The notes under the pieces: generated by a model
Seen by the model: the letters and a program-made list of their open reading frames with translations, nothing else
The model's database searches: none
What the model was told of the DNA's origin: nothing
Assembly: GCA_026418715.1 (NCBI GenBank)
Contig: JAOAAV010000059.1
Location: 1-50,892 of the forward strand
Source: Clostridia bacterium
GTDB lineage: Bacteria > Bacillota > Clostridia > UBA1381
Reading direction: 5' to 3'
DNA: 50,892 nt
Made by a program: the position numbers and the translations under genes
Part shown: piece after piece, positions 34,845 to 43,966 of the stretch
Layout: each line of letters opens with the position of its first letter
Numbering within the stretch: position 1 is the stretch's first letter

Positions 34845-35875
34845 CTTTCAATCTCCCTTTCCTGTCGTATGGGCATTTGTTGTGTAATACAATGCACATT
34901 TCCGCCTTCTTTAATAAGCTTCATCCCGTCAACTGTGACAACCTTGCGCTCTGGGAAGTATTTTTGAAGAATTTGTATTGCTATTTTATCTGTTTCCGAC
35001 GCATCCTCTCCAAATATGGGCAATATAATTGCGCCGTTTGCAAAATAAAAGTTTAAATAGCTTAAAGTTAACCTTTCTTCGTTGTAAAAACGGGCCGGCG
35101 GCTGGGGAATTTCAATAAGATTCAAATCTCTTCCCTTTGCGTCTTTAGTATTTTTTAAAACATCAAGGTTTTTTTTCGTCACCTCATAATTGGGGTCATC
35201 TGGGTCATAGCAGGCTTGAAAAAGTACGGTGCCCGGCTTTGCAAAGCAAGCGACATTGTCGATGTGTCCGTCTGTTTCGTCGCCGAAAAGCCCATGTGGG
35301 AGCCATATGATTTTTTCGGCGCCCAGATATTTTTTCAGCGACAGTTCTATTTCATCTTTTGAAAGTGAAGGATTGCGGTTTGAGTTTAGAAGACATTGCT
35401 GTGTTGTTAAAATAGTCCCTTCTCCATCCGAATGTATCGAACCGCCTTCTAGTACAATATCGGCTTTTACAGCGGGGATTTGAAAAAACTCAAGCAGTTT
35501 GCCTGCCAAAGCATTGTCCAAATCATAAGGTTTGTATTTTTCTCCCCATGCGTTAAATATCCAATTAATCCCCGCAAGCAGTTTACCCTTGCCTCGCACA
35601 AAGGTAGGGCCATTATCTCTTACCCATGCATCGTTATGCGCTATGGATAAAATTTCAGCCGCATCTTTGCACAATGCTTTAGCGGCATCCTTTGTGTTCT
35701 CGTTTGTAATTACTGTAACAGGCTCAAATTCGGAAATTGCTCTTATAACATCCGCATATCCCATGCAAAACTCATCATAATTTTCAGGCCATACCATAGA
35801 TTCCTTTACAGGCCATGAAATAAATGTTCTCTCATGCTCTTCCCATTCGGCGGGCATATAATAATTATTTTCCAT
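34841..35875 (-). CDS. aguA: Agmatine deiminase
   Basis: Converts agmatine to N-carbamoylputrescine and ammonia. 344 residues. Peptidylarginine-deiminase fold with conserved MPAEWEEHERTFISWP at the N-terminus, NDAWVRDNGPTFV, a HGLFGDETDGHIDN catalytic His region and the nucleophile Cys329 in EGGNVHCITQQMP. AAGGAG lies 10 bases before the ATG and overlaps the stop of the upstream AraC gene. The pathway with aguB yields putrescine; no ornithine transcarbamylase-like aguC or antiporter is adjacent, so this looks biosynthetic rather than energy-yielding. Confidence 0.96.
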   Translation of the reverse strand: MENNYYMPAEWEEHERTFISWPVKESMVWPENYDEFCMGYADVIRAISEFEPVTVITNENTKDAAKALCKDAAEILSIAHNDAWVRDNGPTFVRGKGKLLAGINWIFNAWGEKYKPYDLDNALAGKLLEFFQIPAVKADIVLEGGSIHSDGEGTILTTQQCLLNSNRNPSLSKDEIELSLKKYLGAEKIIWLPHGLFGDETDGHIDNVACFAKPGTVLFQACYDPDDPNYEVTKKNLDVLKNTKDAKGRDLNLIEIPQPPARFYNEERLTLSYLNFYFANGAIILPIFGEDASETDKIAIQILQKYFPERKVVTVDGMKLIKEGGNVHCITQQMPIRQEREIER

Positions 35876-35886
35876 AAATGCTCTCC

Positions 35887-36702
35887 TTATTTTAAAAATT
35901 TTCTCGGCGACACACCGGTAAACCGCTTAAACGTTTTGTAAAATGCGGAATAATCGTTAAAGCCACACTTGAAGCATACCGTTGTAAAATCGTCGCAGTT
36001 TTTTAAAAGGGTTTTTGCCATCGCAATTTTTCTGGTGTTGATAAATTCCTTCACCGACAAGCCCATGTTTGCTTTGAACATATGACACATATAGTATTTA
36101 TTCAGGAAAAAATGGTCTGCAAGCTCATCTAGGCTGATTGATCTTGAAATATTTTTGTTGATATACTCAATAATTGCGTCCACTTTGGGATTATTTTTTT
36201 TCTGCATCAGAACACCGTTTTCAAATTCCTTAAAGACAGAATTTAAATGAACCAAAAACTGTATTACATATGTTTTTACCATAATATCACTTTCGGCAAG
36301 GCGGTTTTCTATATAATAACGTACATTGTCAAAATATTTGTCCAGATGATACTTTTGAACGAGATCTGCACTGATTTTATTATATTCGCCGGGCGCCCTG
36401 TGATTAATAAAACCAAGCAAATCAACACCTGTGTCCGACAGAAAAAAAGGTGATATTTGAATAAATTGTCTTTCATATGGCTCCTGCGTATGAAAAATAA
36501 TCGTATGGAGTTCATTGGGACGTGTAATAAAAATATCGCCGCAGTTTGCCTCATAAGAGTTGTCCTCTACCATATAGGTAGCATTTCCTCTTTGAAAATA
36601 TAAAAATTCATAGTACTGGTGAAGATGCATTTTAAGCTTGGGAGGCTCAAGCAAATGATAGCTGTACATATATTCGGGACTTCTAAAAGATATCTTTGTC
36701 AT
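35887..36702 (-). CDS. AraC-family transcriptional regulator
   Basis: 271 residues. N-terminal cupin sensor (HLHQYYEFLYFQRG, GDIFITRPNELH), C-terminal double HTH with SISLDELADHFFLNKYYMCHMFK and the closing FNDYSAFYKTFKRFTGVSPRKF. The start at 36702 follows AAAGGAGAGG; the longer frame lacks a site. It is divergent from the secreted GH2-like gene, as is common for sugar-sensing AraC regulators, yet ends 11 bases before aguA with the aguA ribosome site overlapping its stop. It could therefore govern the polysaccharide genes, the agmatine genes, or both. A 9-bp inverted repeat is in the divergent gap. Confidence 0.9.
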   Translation of the reverse strand: MTKISFRSPEYMYSYHLLEPPKLKMHLHQYYEFLYFQRGNATYMVEDNSYEANCGDIFITRPNELHTIIFHTQEPYERQFIQISPFFLSDTGVDLLGFINHRAPGEYNKISADLVQKYHLDKYFDNVRYYIENRLAESDIMVKTYVIQFLVHLNSVFKEFENGVLMQKKNNPKVDAIIEYINKNISRSISLDELADHFFLNKYYMCHMFKANMGLSVKEFINTRKIAMAKTLLKNCDDFTTVCFKCGFNDYSAFYKTFKRFTGVSPRKFLK

Positions 36703-36744
36703 TTGCTTCCTCTCCTTTCTTCTTTTCAGTTTTATTTTATCACA

Positions 36745-36803
36745 ACATAGCAACTTTTGCAATGTTAATAACAACTTAGGCAAATTATTTTTTATTGCTA
36801 TGT
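36745..36803. promoter_or_regulatory. Candidate AraC-regulator operator (inverted repeat)
   Basis: ACATAGCAA at 36745-36753 and its exact reverse complement TTGCTATGT at 36795-36803, 41 bases apart, inside the 164-base gap between the AraC regulator and the GH2-like gene. Spacing of half-sites in divergent promoters of AraC type makes this attractive, but it is inference. Confidence 0.4.
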
Positions 36804-36866
36804 GTTATCATTAATATGATGACATATGCAGGATATTAAAAAATAAAAGGAAAGGGAGATATATCC

Positions 36867-39800
36867 ATGAAGCGAAAATTTCATGCTTTTTTTGCCATTA
36901 CAATTGTCTTTCAGTTACTGCTCGGCAGCGTATCGGAAATGTCATTGGCAGAAGAAACAGTTTATCAGGAGCCAAGCAGTCCATCGGTTACATACAATAT
37001 GAACGTGGACTGGAAATTCACAAAACCTTCTACGGCTTTTCCGCTTGCAAGCGCAGCAGCATCTGTGGCAAAAGGCGGGAAACAGTTTTATGAGGTCGAT
37101 TATGATGACTCAGCATGGGAAACGGTCAGCATTCCTCACGCTGTAAATGCTGAAGATTCATTTGACAGCTTAATAGGCGATGCGGGAGAGGCTGGTCTTT
37201 ACCGCGGGTTTATGTTTTACAGAAAGCATTTTACAGTTCCCGCATCTGACGCAGGAAAGAAAATATTCATAGAATTTGAGGCTGTGCGCCAATCTGCGTA
37301 TGTTTATGTAAATGGAACTATGGTGGGCTATTACGAAGCGGGCGTTACCGCGTTCGGCTTTGATATTACCGATTATGTAAAATACGGCGAGGATAACTTG
37401 ATAGCCGTTGCAAGCGATAATGCCGCAACCAGAGGAGCTACATTCAATACGGTGGAAACAATTCCGGGCAATACACCAGGAGATTTGTCCGGCGCCTCGT
37501 ATCAATGGAACACAAAGGATTTTAACGAGGTGCAGGGGGGTATTACGGGAAATGTCCTGCTTTATGCAAAATCTACGGTATATCAGACGCTGCCTCTTTA
37601 CAACAATTTAAAAACAAAGGGAAACTATATTTATGCATCTGATTTTAATATTCGCGAGAAAACCGCAACCATAAATGTAGAGGCGGAGGTGAGAAATGAA
37701 ACATCCGCTGACAAAAACCTTACTTTAGAAGTGAATGTAGTTGACAGTGACGGAAAGCTTGCATATACTTTTTCAAAGTCTGCCACAGTTAAAGCGGCGA
37801 CAGATAAAGGGGCTCATTTTTTGACGGTTGTCCCCTCTGACGCATATGCATCTGCACCATCGGCAACTAATGCGGATACGGTTGATGTTACCACAATCAA
37901 AGCAAGCTATGCCGCCGAAAACTTAAATTTCTGGAGCCCTGACGCACCTTTTTTATACACCGTATATACTGTCTTAAAAGAAGGGGATACGGTTTTAGAT
38001 GTGCAAAAAAAAGTAACGGGCTTTAGAAAAGTGACTTATGATGCTACAAATGGTCTTCTTATCAATGACAGCAGCGTATTCTTAACGGGTTATGCTCAGC
38101 GTGCAACAAACGAATGGGCAGTGGTCGGTGTTGCAAATGACTGGCTTGAGGATGTTGATATGCAGCTTGTCAAGGAGTCGAATGCCAATTTTATCCGATG
38201 GATGCACGTTGCACCAAAGCCGAACGCAATCCGTTCGGGAGATAAATATGGTGTTGTTTCCGTTGTTCCTGCGGGAGATAAGGAAGGCGATGTATCAGGC
38301 AGGCAGTGGGCTCAGCGCGTGGAAACAATGCGTGATGCAATTATATATTTCAGAAACAGTCCTTCGGTAATCTTTTGGGAAGCAGGAAACGCTTCCATAA
38401 GTGCGGAGCATATGTCAGAAATGACCGCTATGAAAAATCTCTTGGATCCGTCTGGCGGAAGATATATAGGCTGCCGCTCCTTAAGTTCAACCGATCAGAT
38501 TAATGCGGCAGAATATGTGGGTACCATGCTAAACCGCTATGCTTCATCCGCAAAAACAGCTATGAAAAGTGTAGGGAAAATGATTCCAATTATGGAGACG
38601 GAGTATCACAGGGAGGAGGCTCCCAGACGTGTTTGGGATGATTATTCACCGCCGGATTATGACTATGATAATAAATGGCTTGGAGCAGGAGCAACCAAAA
38701 CGGATGGATATGATATCCACGACCTTACATCCGAGGACTTTGTTGTAAACGATGCAGCAAGCTATCAGGAATTTTACAATGATCGTGTGGGAGGCGCATC
38801 AGGAAATGATTATTATTCTGCCGTAGCCGCACTTATCTGGGCGGACTCGAATCAGCACGGAAGAAATGCAGGCAGTGAGAATGACCGCACCAGCGGACGT
38901 GTGGATGCGGTCAGAATCAAGAAACAGTCCTTTTATGCGTATCAGGTAATGCAGTCTGCAACCTCAAAAATCCATATCGTGGGACACTGGAATTACCCGC
39001 AGGTGGACAACAATATAAACTATAAATATGCTTTAAAGGCATTCAACGGTACTTATTGGGCAAAAACAGGGGAATATGCGTATCGTGATCCAACAAAGAA
39101 AACGGTATATGTTGTGGGTACAACGGATTGCAAAAGGATAGATTTGCTTGTAAATGGAGTGGTTGTGGGTACAGACAGCACTCCTGACAATACCTTTATC
39201 TATGCGTTCCCAAATGTAGATGTTACGCAGTCCGGAAAGGTTCAGGCGATTGCTTACAATGCAAGAGGAGAGAAAATAGCGGAAGATGAGATTAAAACAG
39301 CTGGAAATCCGTACACGTTGCGCCTTACCGCAATAACGGGACCTGACGGATTGATTGCGGATGGATCGGACGTTATGTACTATGATGTTGAGGTTGTGGA
39401 TAAGGATGGCAACGTTTGTCCTTTGAGCTATGATAAAATCACTTTTGAACTTTCTGGAAACGGAGTTTTCTTGGGAGGATACAACAGCGGAAAATTTGGG
39501 GACAATTCTGTTATACGCAAAAACTATGTATATGCCGAATGCGGAACAAACAGAGTGTTTATACGCTCCACAAGAACAGCGGGACAAATTACGCTCAAGG
39601 CTACGATGGAAGGAATGCTGCCGGTTACGGTCAGCTTGAATTCGGTGGAGCTTCCGATCTCCGGCGGACTTACCACACAACTTCAAAGAGCCTATGCACA
39701 GGGCGAGGTAGTGGAGCCAATAGTGTCTACAGTGCCTGTGTTGAAGCCTATTGCAAAGCTGTTTACGGCAATTTTTGGGGTGAATACAAAGGTAGTGAAA

Positions 39801-40187
39801 AAGACGGATTCTAAGAAATATTATACGGTAACCGTAAATGGTACTACTGTTGATTTCGGCAGCAATAAACCATATGAGCAGACAGGGGTATTTGGTCCTG
39901 TTATACCGGTGCTTGATGCGTTAAAGACGGCAGGAGCGGATTTTTCCTACAGCTATGATTCCGACACAAAAACACTTACGGTTACAACTGCGGAGCATAC
40001 CATCAAGGCGGTTGCAAATGACGCTGTCTTGTATGTTGACAGTGATACAAACCTGATGAATAGTATGCCGGAAATTATAAATGACGCTTTTTATATGGAA
40101 ATCAACGCATTGGTGGGGTATATTCCCAAAGTGAGCGCATCAACAGACACGACAAATTATGTTTATAACATTACACTGACAAATTAA
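36867..40187 (+). CDS. Secreted glycoside hydrolase family 2-like protein
   Basis: 1106 residues. Signal peptide about 1-29. GH2 sugar-binding domain (DYDDSAWETVSIPHAVN, YRKHFTVP, FEAVRQSAYVYVNG), immunoglobulin-like domain, then the TIM barrel from about residue 400 with FIRWMHVAPKPNA. The general acid region reads SPSVIFWEAGNASIS, without the usual Asn-Glu pair; the nucleophile region is IPIMETEYHR. More immunoglobulin-like segments follow, and a C-terminal copper-amine-oxidase-N-like domain (about 990-1106, beginning KKYYTVTVNGTTVDFG), often a cell-surface module. Likely beta-galactosidase, glucuronidase or related activity on plant polysaccharide; the substrate cannot be told. GGGAG ribosome site. 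The next secreted gene starts 12 bases after the stop. Confidence 0.85.
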   Translation: MKRKFHAFFAITIVFQLLLGSVSEMSLAEETVYQEPSSPSVTYNMNVDWKFTKPSTAFPLASAAASVAKGGKQFYEVDYDDSAWETVSIPHAVNAEDSFDSLIGDAGEAGLYRGFMFYRKHFTVPASDAGKKIFIEFEAVRQSAYVYVNGTMVGYYEAGVTAFGFDITDYVKYGEDNLIAVASDNAATRGATFNTVETIPGNTPGDLSGASYQWNTKDFNEVQGGITGNVLLYAKSTVYQTLPLYNNLKTKGNYIYASDFNIREKTATINVEAEVRNETSADKNLTLEVNVVDSDGKLAYTFSKSATVKAATDKGAHFLTVVPSDAYASAPSATNADTVDVTTIKASYAAENLNFWSPDAPFLYTVYTVLKEGDTVLDVQKKVTGFRKVTYDATNGLLINDSSVFLTGYAQRATNEWAVVGVANDWLEDVDMQLVKESNANFIRWMHVAPKPNAIRSGDKYGVVSVVPAGDKEGDVSGRQWAQRVETMRDAIIYFRNSPSVIFWEAGNASISAEHMSEMTAMKNLLDPSGGRYIGCRSLSSTDQINAAEYVGTMLNRYASSAKTAMKSVGKMIPIMETEYHREEAPRRVWDDYSPPDYDYDNKWLGAGATKTDGYDIHDLTSEDFVVNDAASYQEFYNDRVGGASGNDYYSAVAALIWADSNQHGRNAGSENDRTSGRVDAVRIKKQSFYAYQVMQSATSKIHIVGHWNYPQVDNNINYKYALKAFNGTYWAKTGEYAYRDPTKKTVYVVGTTDCKRIDLLVNGVVVGTDSTPDNTFIYAFPNVDVTQSGKVQAIAYNARGEKIAEDEIKTAGNPYTLRLTAITGPDGLIADGSDVMYYDVEVVDKDGNVCPLSYDKITFELSGNGVFLGGYNSGKFGDNSVIRKNYVYAECGTNRVFIRSTRTAGQITLKATMEGMLPVTVSLNSVELPISGGLTTQLQRAYAQGEVVEPIVSTVPVLKPIAKLFTAIFGVNTKVVKKTDSKKYYTVTVNGTTVDFGSNKPYEQTGVFGPVIPVLDALKTAGADFSYSYDSDTKTLTVTTAEHTIKAVANDAVLYVDSDTNLMNSMPEIINDAFYMEINALVGYIPKVSASTDTTNYVYNITLTN

Positions 40188-40199
40188 GGGGTGATAAGG

Positions 40200-42551
40200 G
40201 TGAGAAAGAAAATATTAAGCGGGCTTTTGGCATTTGCAACTGCATTTTCCATACTTTCGCAGGTGTTTGCCAGCGATATCAACCCATTGTATGATACGAC
40301 CGAATATTATAATAACTGTGAAACGGCTGTTTCAGGCTTGACACTAAATTCGGGAGCTCCTGACGGAAGCAGTTATTATACTACAACCACGGCGTATTCA
40401 TTTTCAGGCTTGTCGGCAAATACTACCGACGATTATATGTGGGAAATGGATGTTCGTTTTGATGCTGAAGGAGCGGGGTTTACACCTCGAAATGCTGGCG
40501 ATAAAAATTATGATACCTGCGTAAGGCGAAACAGTAATATGCTCGCAATTCAGACTGGTTCGTCAAGTTTTACAAAGTACATCAGCATTGATGGGAACAC
40601 ATGGTATCATATACAGTTAATAGGCCAGTACGGAACTTCTTCAGCCGTGGATATGGTTGTCTACAAATGGAATAGCGGCGTTATGGAGTATGTTGCAACT
40701 TATACTAATGTAAACAAAAGAAACAATGTTGCCGCAAATCATTTTTACATTGAAGCAGGAACAAGTATCGACAATTTGAAAATTACAAACATAGGCGCAG
40801 ACACGCTTACGTTGTCGGCAGTATCTTCGGAGATTTTAGCGGGGGAAAGTCTTACGATAAGTCTGGCTGCGACAAGACAGTCAAAAACGGTAAACACTCC
40901 CGCAGTAGCATGGTCTGTTTATGATGAAAATAACCAAAACCTTATAAATGACGGAACAGTGTCGATTGACTCAAATGGTGTACTTACTGCGGCGGCGGGT
41001 TGTCCGACGAGAAAGGTTACGGTAAGGGCGACTTCCACAGAAAAAGGCAATGTGGTCGGAACGTACTCTGTATCAATCAAAGCAGTTGATACTTCAAGTG
41101 AAAAATACGATACTCTCATTTTGTCTTCGGATAGAGACTATGTACGTGTAGACGAGCCGCTCTCAATAAATGTTGCGGCAACTAAAAACGGCGAAGCGGT
41201 TCAGCTTGAAGACTCAGATGTGAATTGGGTTGTATACGATGAAAATAATTTAAGAGTGCTTGGGAATAAGTACATTACAGTAACGAACGGCGTAGTTTCG
41301 GTGGATAAGAGAGTGATTTCACAAAAGATTACCGTTCGTGCAACAAACGCAAGCGGAACCATAAAAAGTTCAATCCCCGTAACAGTGAAGGCGGCAGATG
41401 CCTTGGAAAGCGGAGAAAGTGGAGATAAGGACATATTAAACTACGCCAATGCCTGTGAAAATACTACATCAGGAGTGACATTATCCTACGGTTCATGGGA
41501 CGGTTCCGCATATTATTATTCAGGTTCATCTTCATACCATTTTGACGGACTTTCCGCAAACACAACTGAAGACTTGCTTGTAGAGGCAGATATCCGTTTT
41601 GATACGGAAGGTTCAGGTTTCCAGCTGTACAGCAAGGATAACGGCAAGCTTGGCCTTCAGGTAACATCAAAAAGTGGTAGCTTAGGCATTGTAAAGGATT
41701 CGTCGAGTACACCTGTATATCTTGCTATTAATTCTACAAGCTGGTATCACATCGAAATCATGGCAAGGTGCGGAAACGGGGACTCTTCATATGCCAACCT
41801 GATTGTGTACAAATATGATGAAAACGGCAACAGAGTACATCCTACGACGGGTGCTGCCGACACTCCGTTCGTGCAGTTAGGCGTTCCCATGAGAAATTTA
41901 AGTGCTTATTCTCCCAATCATGTTTGCTTGAGTGCCGGCACAAGCTGCGACAATATCCGTATGCTTAAGCCTGTGCCGGATGAACTTTCAGTTTCGGTGG
42001 ATGCGCAGAGCATATACGCCGGAAATACGGTACAGGCAACGTGTACGGCTACAAGAAAGGGTATACAAATTCCAAATATAGGTTCCGGCTCAATCGAGTG
42101 GGCGGTCTATGACAGTGATAACAAATATCCGCTTGATAACAAAAACATAACCATCAGCAGTACGGGACTTCTCACCGTAGGTGCTATGGCGCTTCCACAG
42201 AATGTGTATATTCGGGTTTCAACCGTAAGCGGTTCTCTGTACGCGTCCGCTAAGGTAACAATTTTGGCAAGCGATATTTTCAGCGTGGATGCAATAGGTC
42301 TGGATGAGAACAATACGGAGATTTTGCAGCTTGACGTAACAAAGCTTAATGATTATGCGGATGAAGTAACCTTCATAGTTGCCGTATACAATGATTCGGG
42401 CATTATGACAGGAATATATTTTAAGAAAATGTACGGCGACAGCTTTGTACTCAACGAAACAACCCAAATAAACGTAAGCTTTTTGCTGCCCGATGGATTT
42501 AATTCGAACACCGATACGATAAAAGTATTTACATGGACTTTATTAAACTAA
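40200..42551 (+). CDS. Secreted tandem-repeat protein (lectin-like and Ig-like modules)
   Basis: No named family recognised. 783 residues from the GTG at 40200 (AAGGGG 8 bases upstream); a GTG at 40191 is in frame but too close to it. Signal peptide about 1-24. Two homologous lectin/LamG-like modules (about 30-200 and 410-595) share GLSANTT(D/E)D, E(M/A)D(V/I)RFD and a WYHI motif. Between and after them are three bacterial Ig-like modules with VYD(E/S)(N/D)N cores. The last 90 residues end IKVFTWTLLN, like a C-terminal domain of other clostridial secreted proteins. There are no catalytic motifs visible. It probably binds polysaccharide or wall and works with the GH2-like enzyme immediately upstream. 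Confidence 0.72.
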   Translation: MRKKILSGLLAFATAFSILSQVFASDINPLYDTTEYYNNCETAVSGLTLNSGAPDGSSYYTTTTAYSFSGLSANTTDDYMWEMDVRFDAEGAGFTPRNAGDKNYDTCVRRNSNMLAIQTGSSSFTKYISIDGNTWYHIQLIGQYGTSSAVDMVVYKWNSGVMEYVATYTNVNKRNNVAANHFYIEAGTSIDNLKITNIGADTLTLSAVSSEILAGESLTISLAATRQSKTVNTPAVAWSVYDENNQNLINDGTVSIDSNGVLTAAAGCPTRKVTVRATSTEKGNVVGTYSVSIKAVDTSSEKYDTLILSSDRDYVRVDEPLSINVAATKNGEAVQLEDSDVNWVVYDENNLRVLGNKYITVTNGVVSVDKRVISQKITVRATNASGTIKSSIPVTVKAADALESGESGDKDILNYANACENTTSGVTLSYGSWDGSAYYYSGSSSYHFDGLSANTTEDLLVEADIRFDTEGSGFQLYSKDNGKLGLQVTSKSGSLGIVKDSSSTPVYLAINSTSWYHIEIMARCGNGDSSYANLIVYKYDENGNRVHPTTGAADTPFVQLGVPMRNLSAYSPNHVCLSAGTSCDNIRMLKPVPDELSVSVDAQSIYAGNTVQATCTATRKGIQIPNIGSGSIEWAVYDSDNKYPLDNKNITISSTGLLTVGAMALPQNVYIRVSTVSGSLYASAKVTILASDIFSVDAIGLDENNTEILQLDVTKLNDYADEVTFIVAVYNDSGIMTGIYFKKMYGDSFVLNETTQINVSFLLPDGFNSNTDTIKVFTWTLLN

Positions 42552-42612
42552 ACAACAATATACATTCATATACTAAATTTTATATGGCTTTACATGGTTT
42601 TGTATGCCTTCG

Positions 42613-42650
42613 AACGAAATACCCGCAAGAGCTCTTGCGGGTATTTCGTT
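42613..42650. terminator. Bidirectional intrinsic terminator (perfect 19-bp palindrome)
   Basis: AACGAAATACCCGCAAGAG and its exact complement form a 38-base palindrome between the convergent repeat-protein and corA genes. T-rich flanks follow. Confidence 0.92.
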
Positions 42651-43576
42651 TAGAATAATTTTTTCTTGTAAAGAATCAATCCTACTATTGCAGCTACAAA
42701 AACAGACAATATTGCAACAAACCAAAAATTCGGCACGGGTATATTATTGACATTCATTCCGTATAATGCCGCAAAAATTTGCGGTATTGCCATTAAAATA
42801 GTTATACTGGTAAGAACTTTCATAACAATGTTCAGATTGTTTGAAATAATAGAAGCAAAAGCATCCATTGTTCCGCTTAAAATGTTAGAATATATATTTG
42901 ACATCTCAATCGCCTGTTTAATCTCTATCAATACGTCCTCCACCAATTCTTCATCTTCCTCATACATTTTAATAACGCGGCCGCGCATGATCTTTTCAAT
43001 CGTTGCCTCATCCGCCTTTATGGAGGTGGAAAAGAACACCAAGCTCTTTTCTAAATCCAAAAGCTGTATCAACTCTTGATTTCTCATGGAAAGATGAAGT
43101 CTGCGTTCGATTAAATTACTCATTTTATCAATTTGCTTCAGGTCCTGAAGGAAACGCGTTGCCATCTTGTACATAATCTGTAAAATAAATCTTGTTTTCA
43201 TGTTGGTATACACTGACTTTACCTTCCCGCTTGAAAAATCGGTAATTATATCATTTTCTTTAAGACATACTGTAACAATATGCTTTTCAGCGACAATAAT
43301 TCCAAGCGGAATTGTGAGGTATTGCACCATGTCGTGATCCGTTTTGGCGGGGTATGGAATATCGACCAGAATAAGCGTATTTCCATCTTCGCTTTCGATG
43401 TGAGATGTTTCTTCCTCATCAAGCGCCGCATATATAAATTCAGGTATTATTTTGAGATTTTCAAGTACGGTATTGATTTCGTCGGCGGTAGGATTAGTAA
43501 GATTTATCCATGTATCCGGCTCCATTGCGTCTACCTGCACAATTCTGCCGTCAACAGTTTTATAAATTCCCAGCAT
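42650..43576 (-). CDS. corA: CorA-family magnesium transporter
   Basis: 308 residues. Long acidic/helical cytoplasmic N-terminal domain, then two C-terminal transmembrane helices (about 250-272 and 282-302) with the selectivity-filter YGMN motif between them (ALYGMNVNNIP). Pentameric channels of this family import Mg2+ or Co2+. It has GAGGAGG about 6 bases upstream of the ATG. The M-box riboswitch at 43967-44120 and its terminator lie upstream on the same strand with a repeat element in between, arguing for Mg2+-controlled expression. MgtE-type genes are the more usual M-box targets, but CorA is also known. Confidence 0.95.
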   Translation of the reverse strand: MLGIYKTVDGRIVQVDAMEPDTWINLTNPTADEINTVLENLKIIPEFIYAALDEEETSHIESEDGNTLILVDIPYPAKTDHDMVQYLTIPLGIIVAEKHIVTVCLKENDIITDFSSGKVKSVYTNMKTRFILQIMYKMATRFLQDLKQIDKMSNLIERRLHLSMRNQELIQLLDLEKSLVFFSTSIKADEATIEKIMRGRVIKMYEEDEELVEDVLIEIKQAIEMSNIYSNILSGTMDAFASIISNNLNIVMKVLTSITILMAIPQIFAALYGMNVNNIPVPNFWFVAILSVFVAAIVGLILYKKKLF

Positions 43577-43611
43577 AAAACATTCCTCCTCTTTCGTAAG
43601 TATTATCTTTG

Positions 43612-43786
43612 GGAAATCTCTAAATTTAAGACGTCAAAAAATGAATTCATAAAAAATTTTTAGAAGTTCTTATTTTATAATAATCAGCTTTGTCACCCAA
43701 TATCTTTCAGGAGCCAAAGCGCCTTCCTTCGATTTTTTCTGATAAATCTAAGCTCATTTTTTAACTTTCAACTACTTAGAGATTTC
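43612..43786. repeat. MITE-like inverted-repeat element, copy B
   Basis: GAAATCTCTAA at 43612 and TTAGAGATTTC at 43776-43786 are exact 11-base complementary ends. Inward, AAAAAATGAATTC and the complement of AAAAAATGAGCTT continue the arms less perfectly. It shares with copy A the block AT-GAG(C/T)TTAGATTTATCAG (plus 43739-43757, minus orientation), 18 of 19 bases. About 175 bases, non-coding, lying between the M-box terminator and the corA ribosome site. The orientation relative to the downstream gene is opposite to that of copy A. Confidence 0.75.
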
Positions 43787-43897
43787 TTAGAAAGAGCATC
43801 CCGCCGCTAAAAGACGAGCGGAATGGCTTTCATTATTTCGTTTTTAGGATTAGGGTCTGAGTCCAAAACCGCTCGCCTCCTTTTGCTTTAGAAAATT

Positions 43898-43930
43898 AAA
43901 AAAACCGTCTGTCTCTCAACAAAACGGTTT
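43898..43930 (-). terminator. M-box expression-platform terminator
   Basis: On the minus strand AAACCGT...ACGGTTT with a 17-base loop region, then seven T. It follows the M-box aptamer by about 37 bases and is the expected Mg2+-controlled terminator. The 43800-43897 stretch downstream has alternative pairings of CGAGCGG and CCGCTCG but no gene. Confidence 0.85.
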
Positions 43931-43966
43931 CACATAAAAATACAAACTGCGTTTTTACATCAAAAA

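Noticed and set aside
39033-39686. 217-residue open frame antisense to the GH2-like gene
   Set aside because: It lies inside a strongly supported coding region and shows no motif or start signal.
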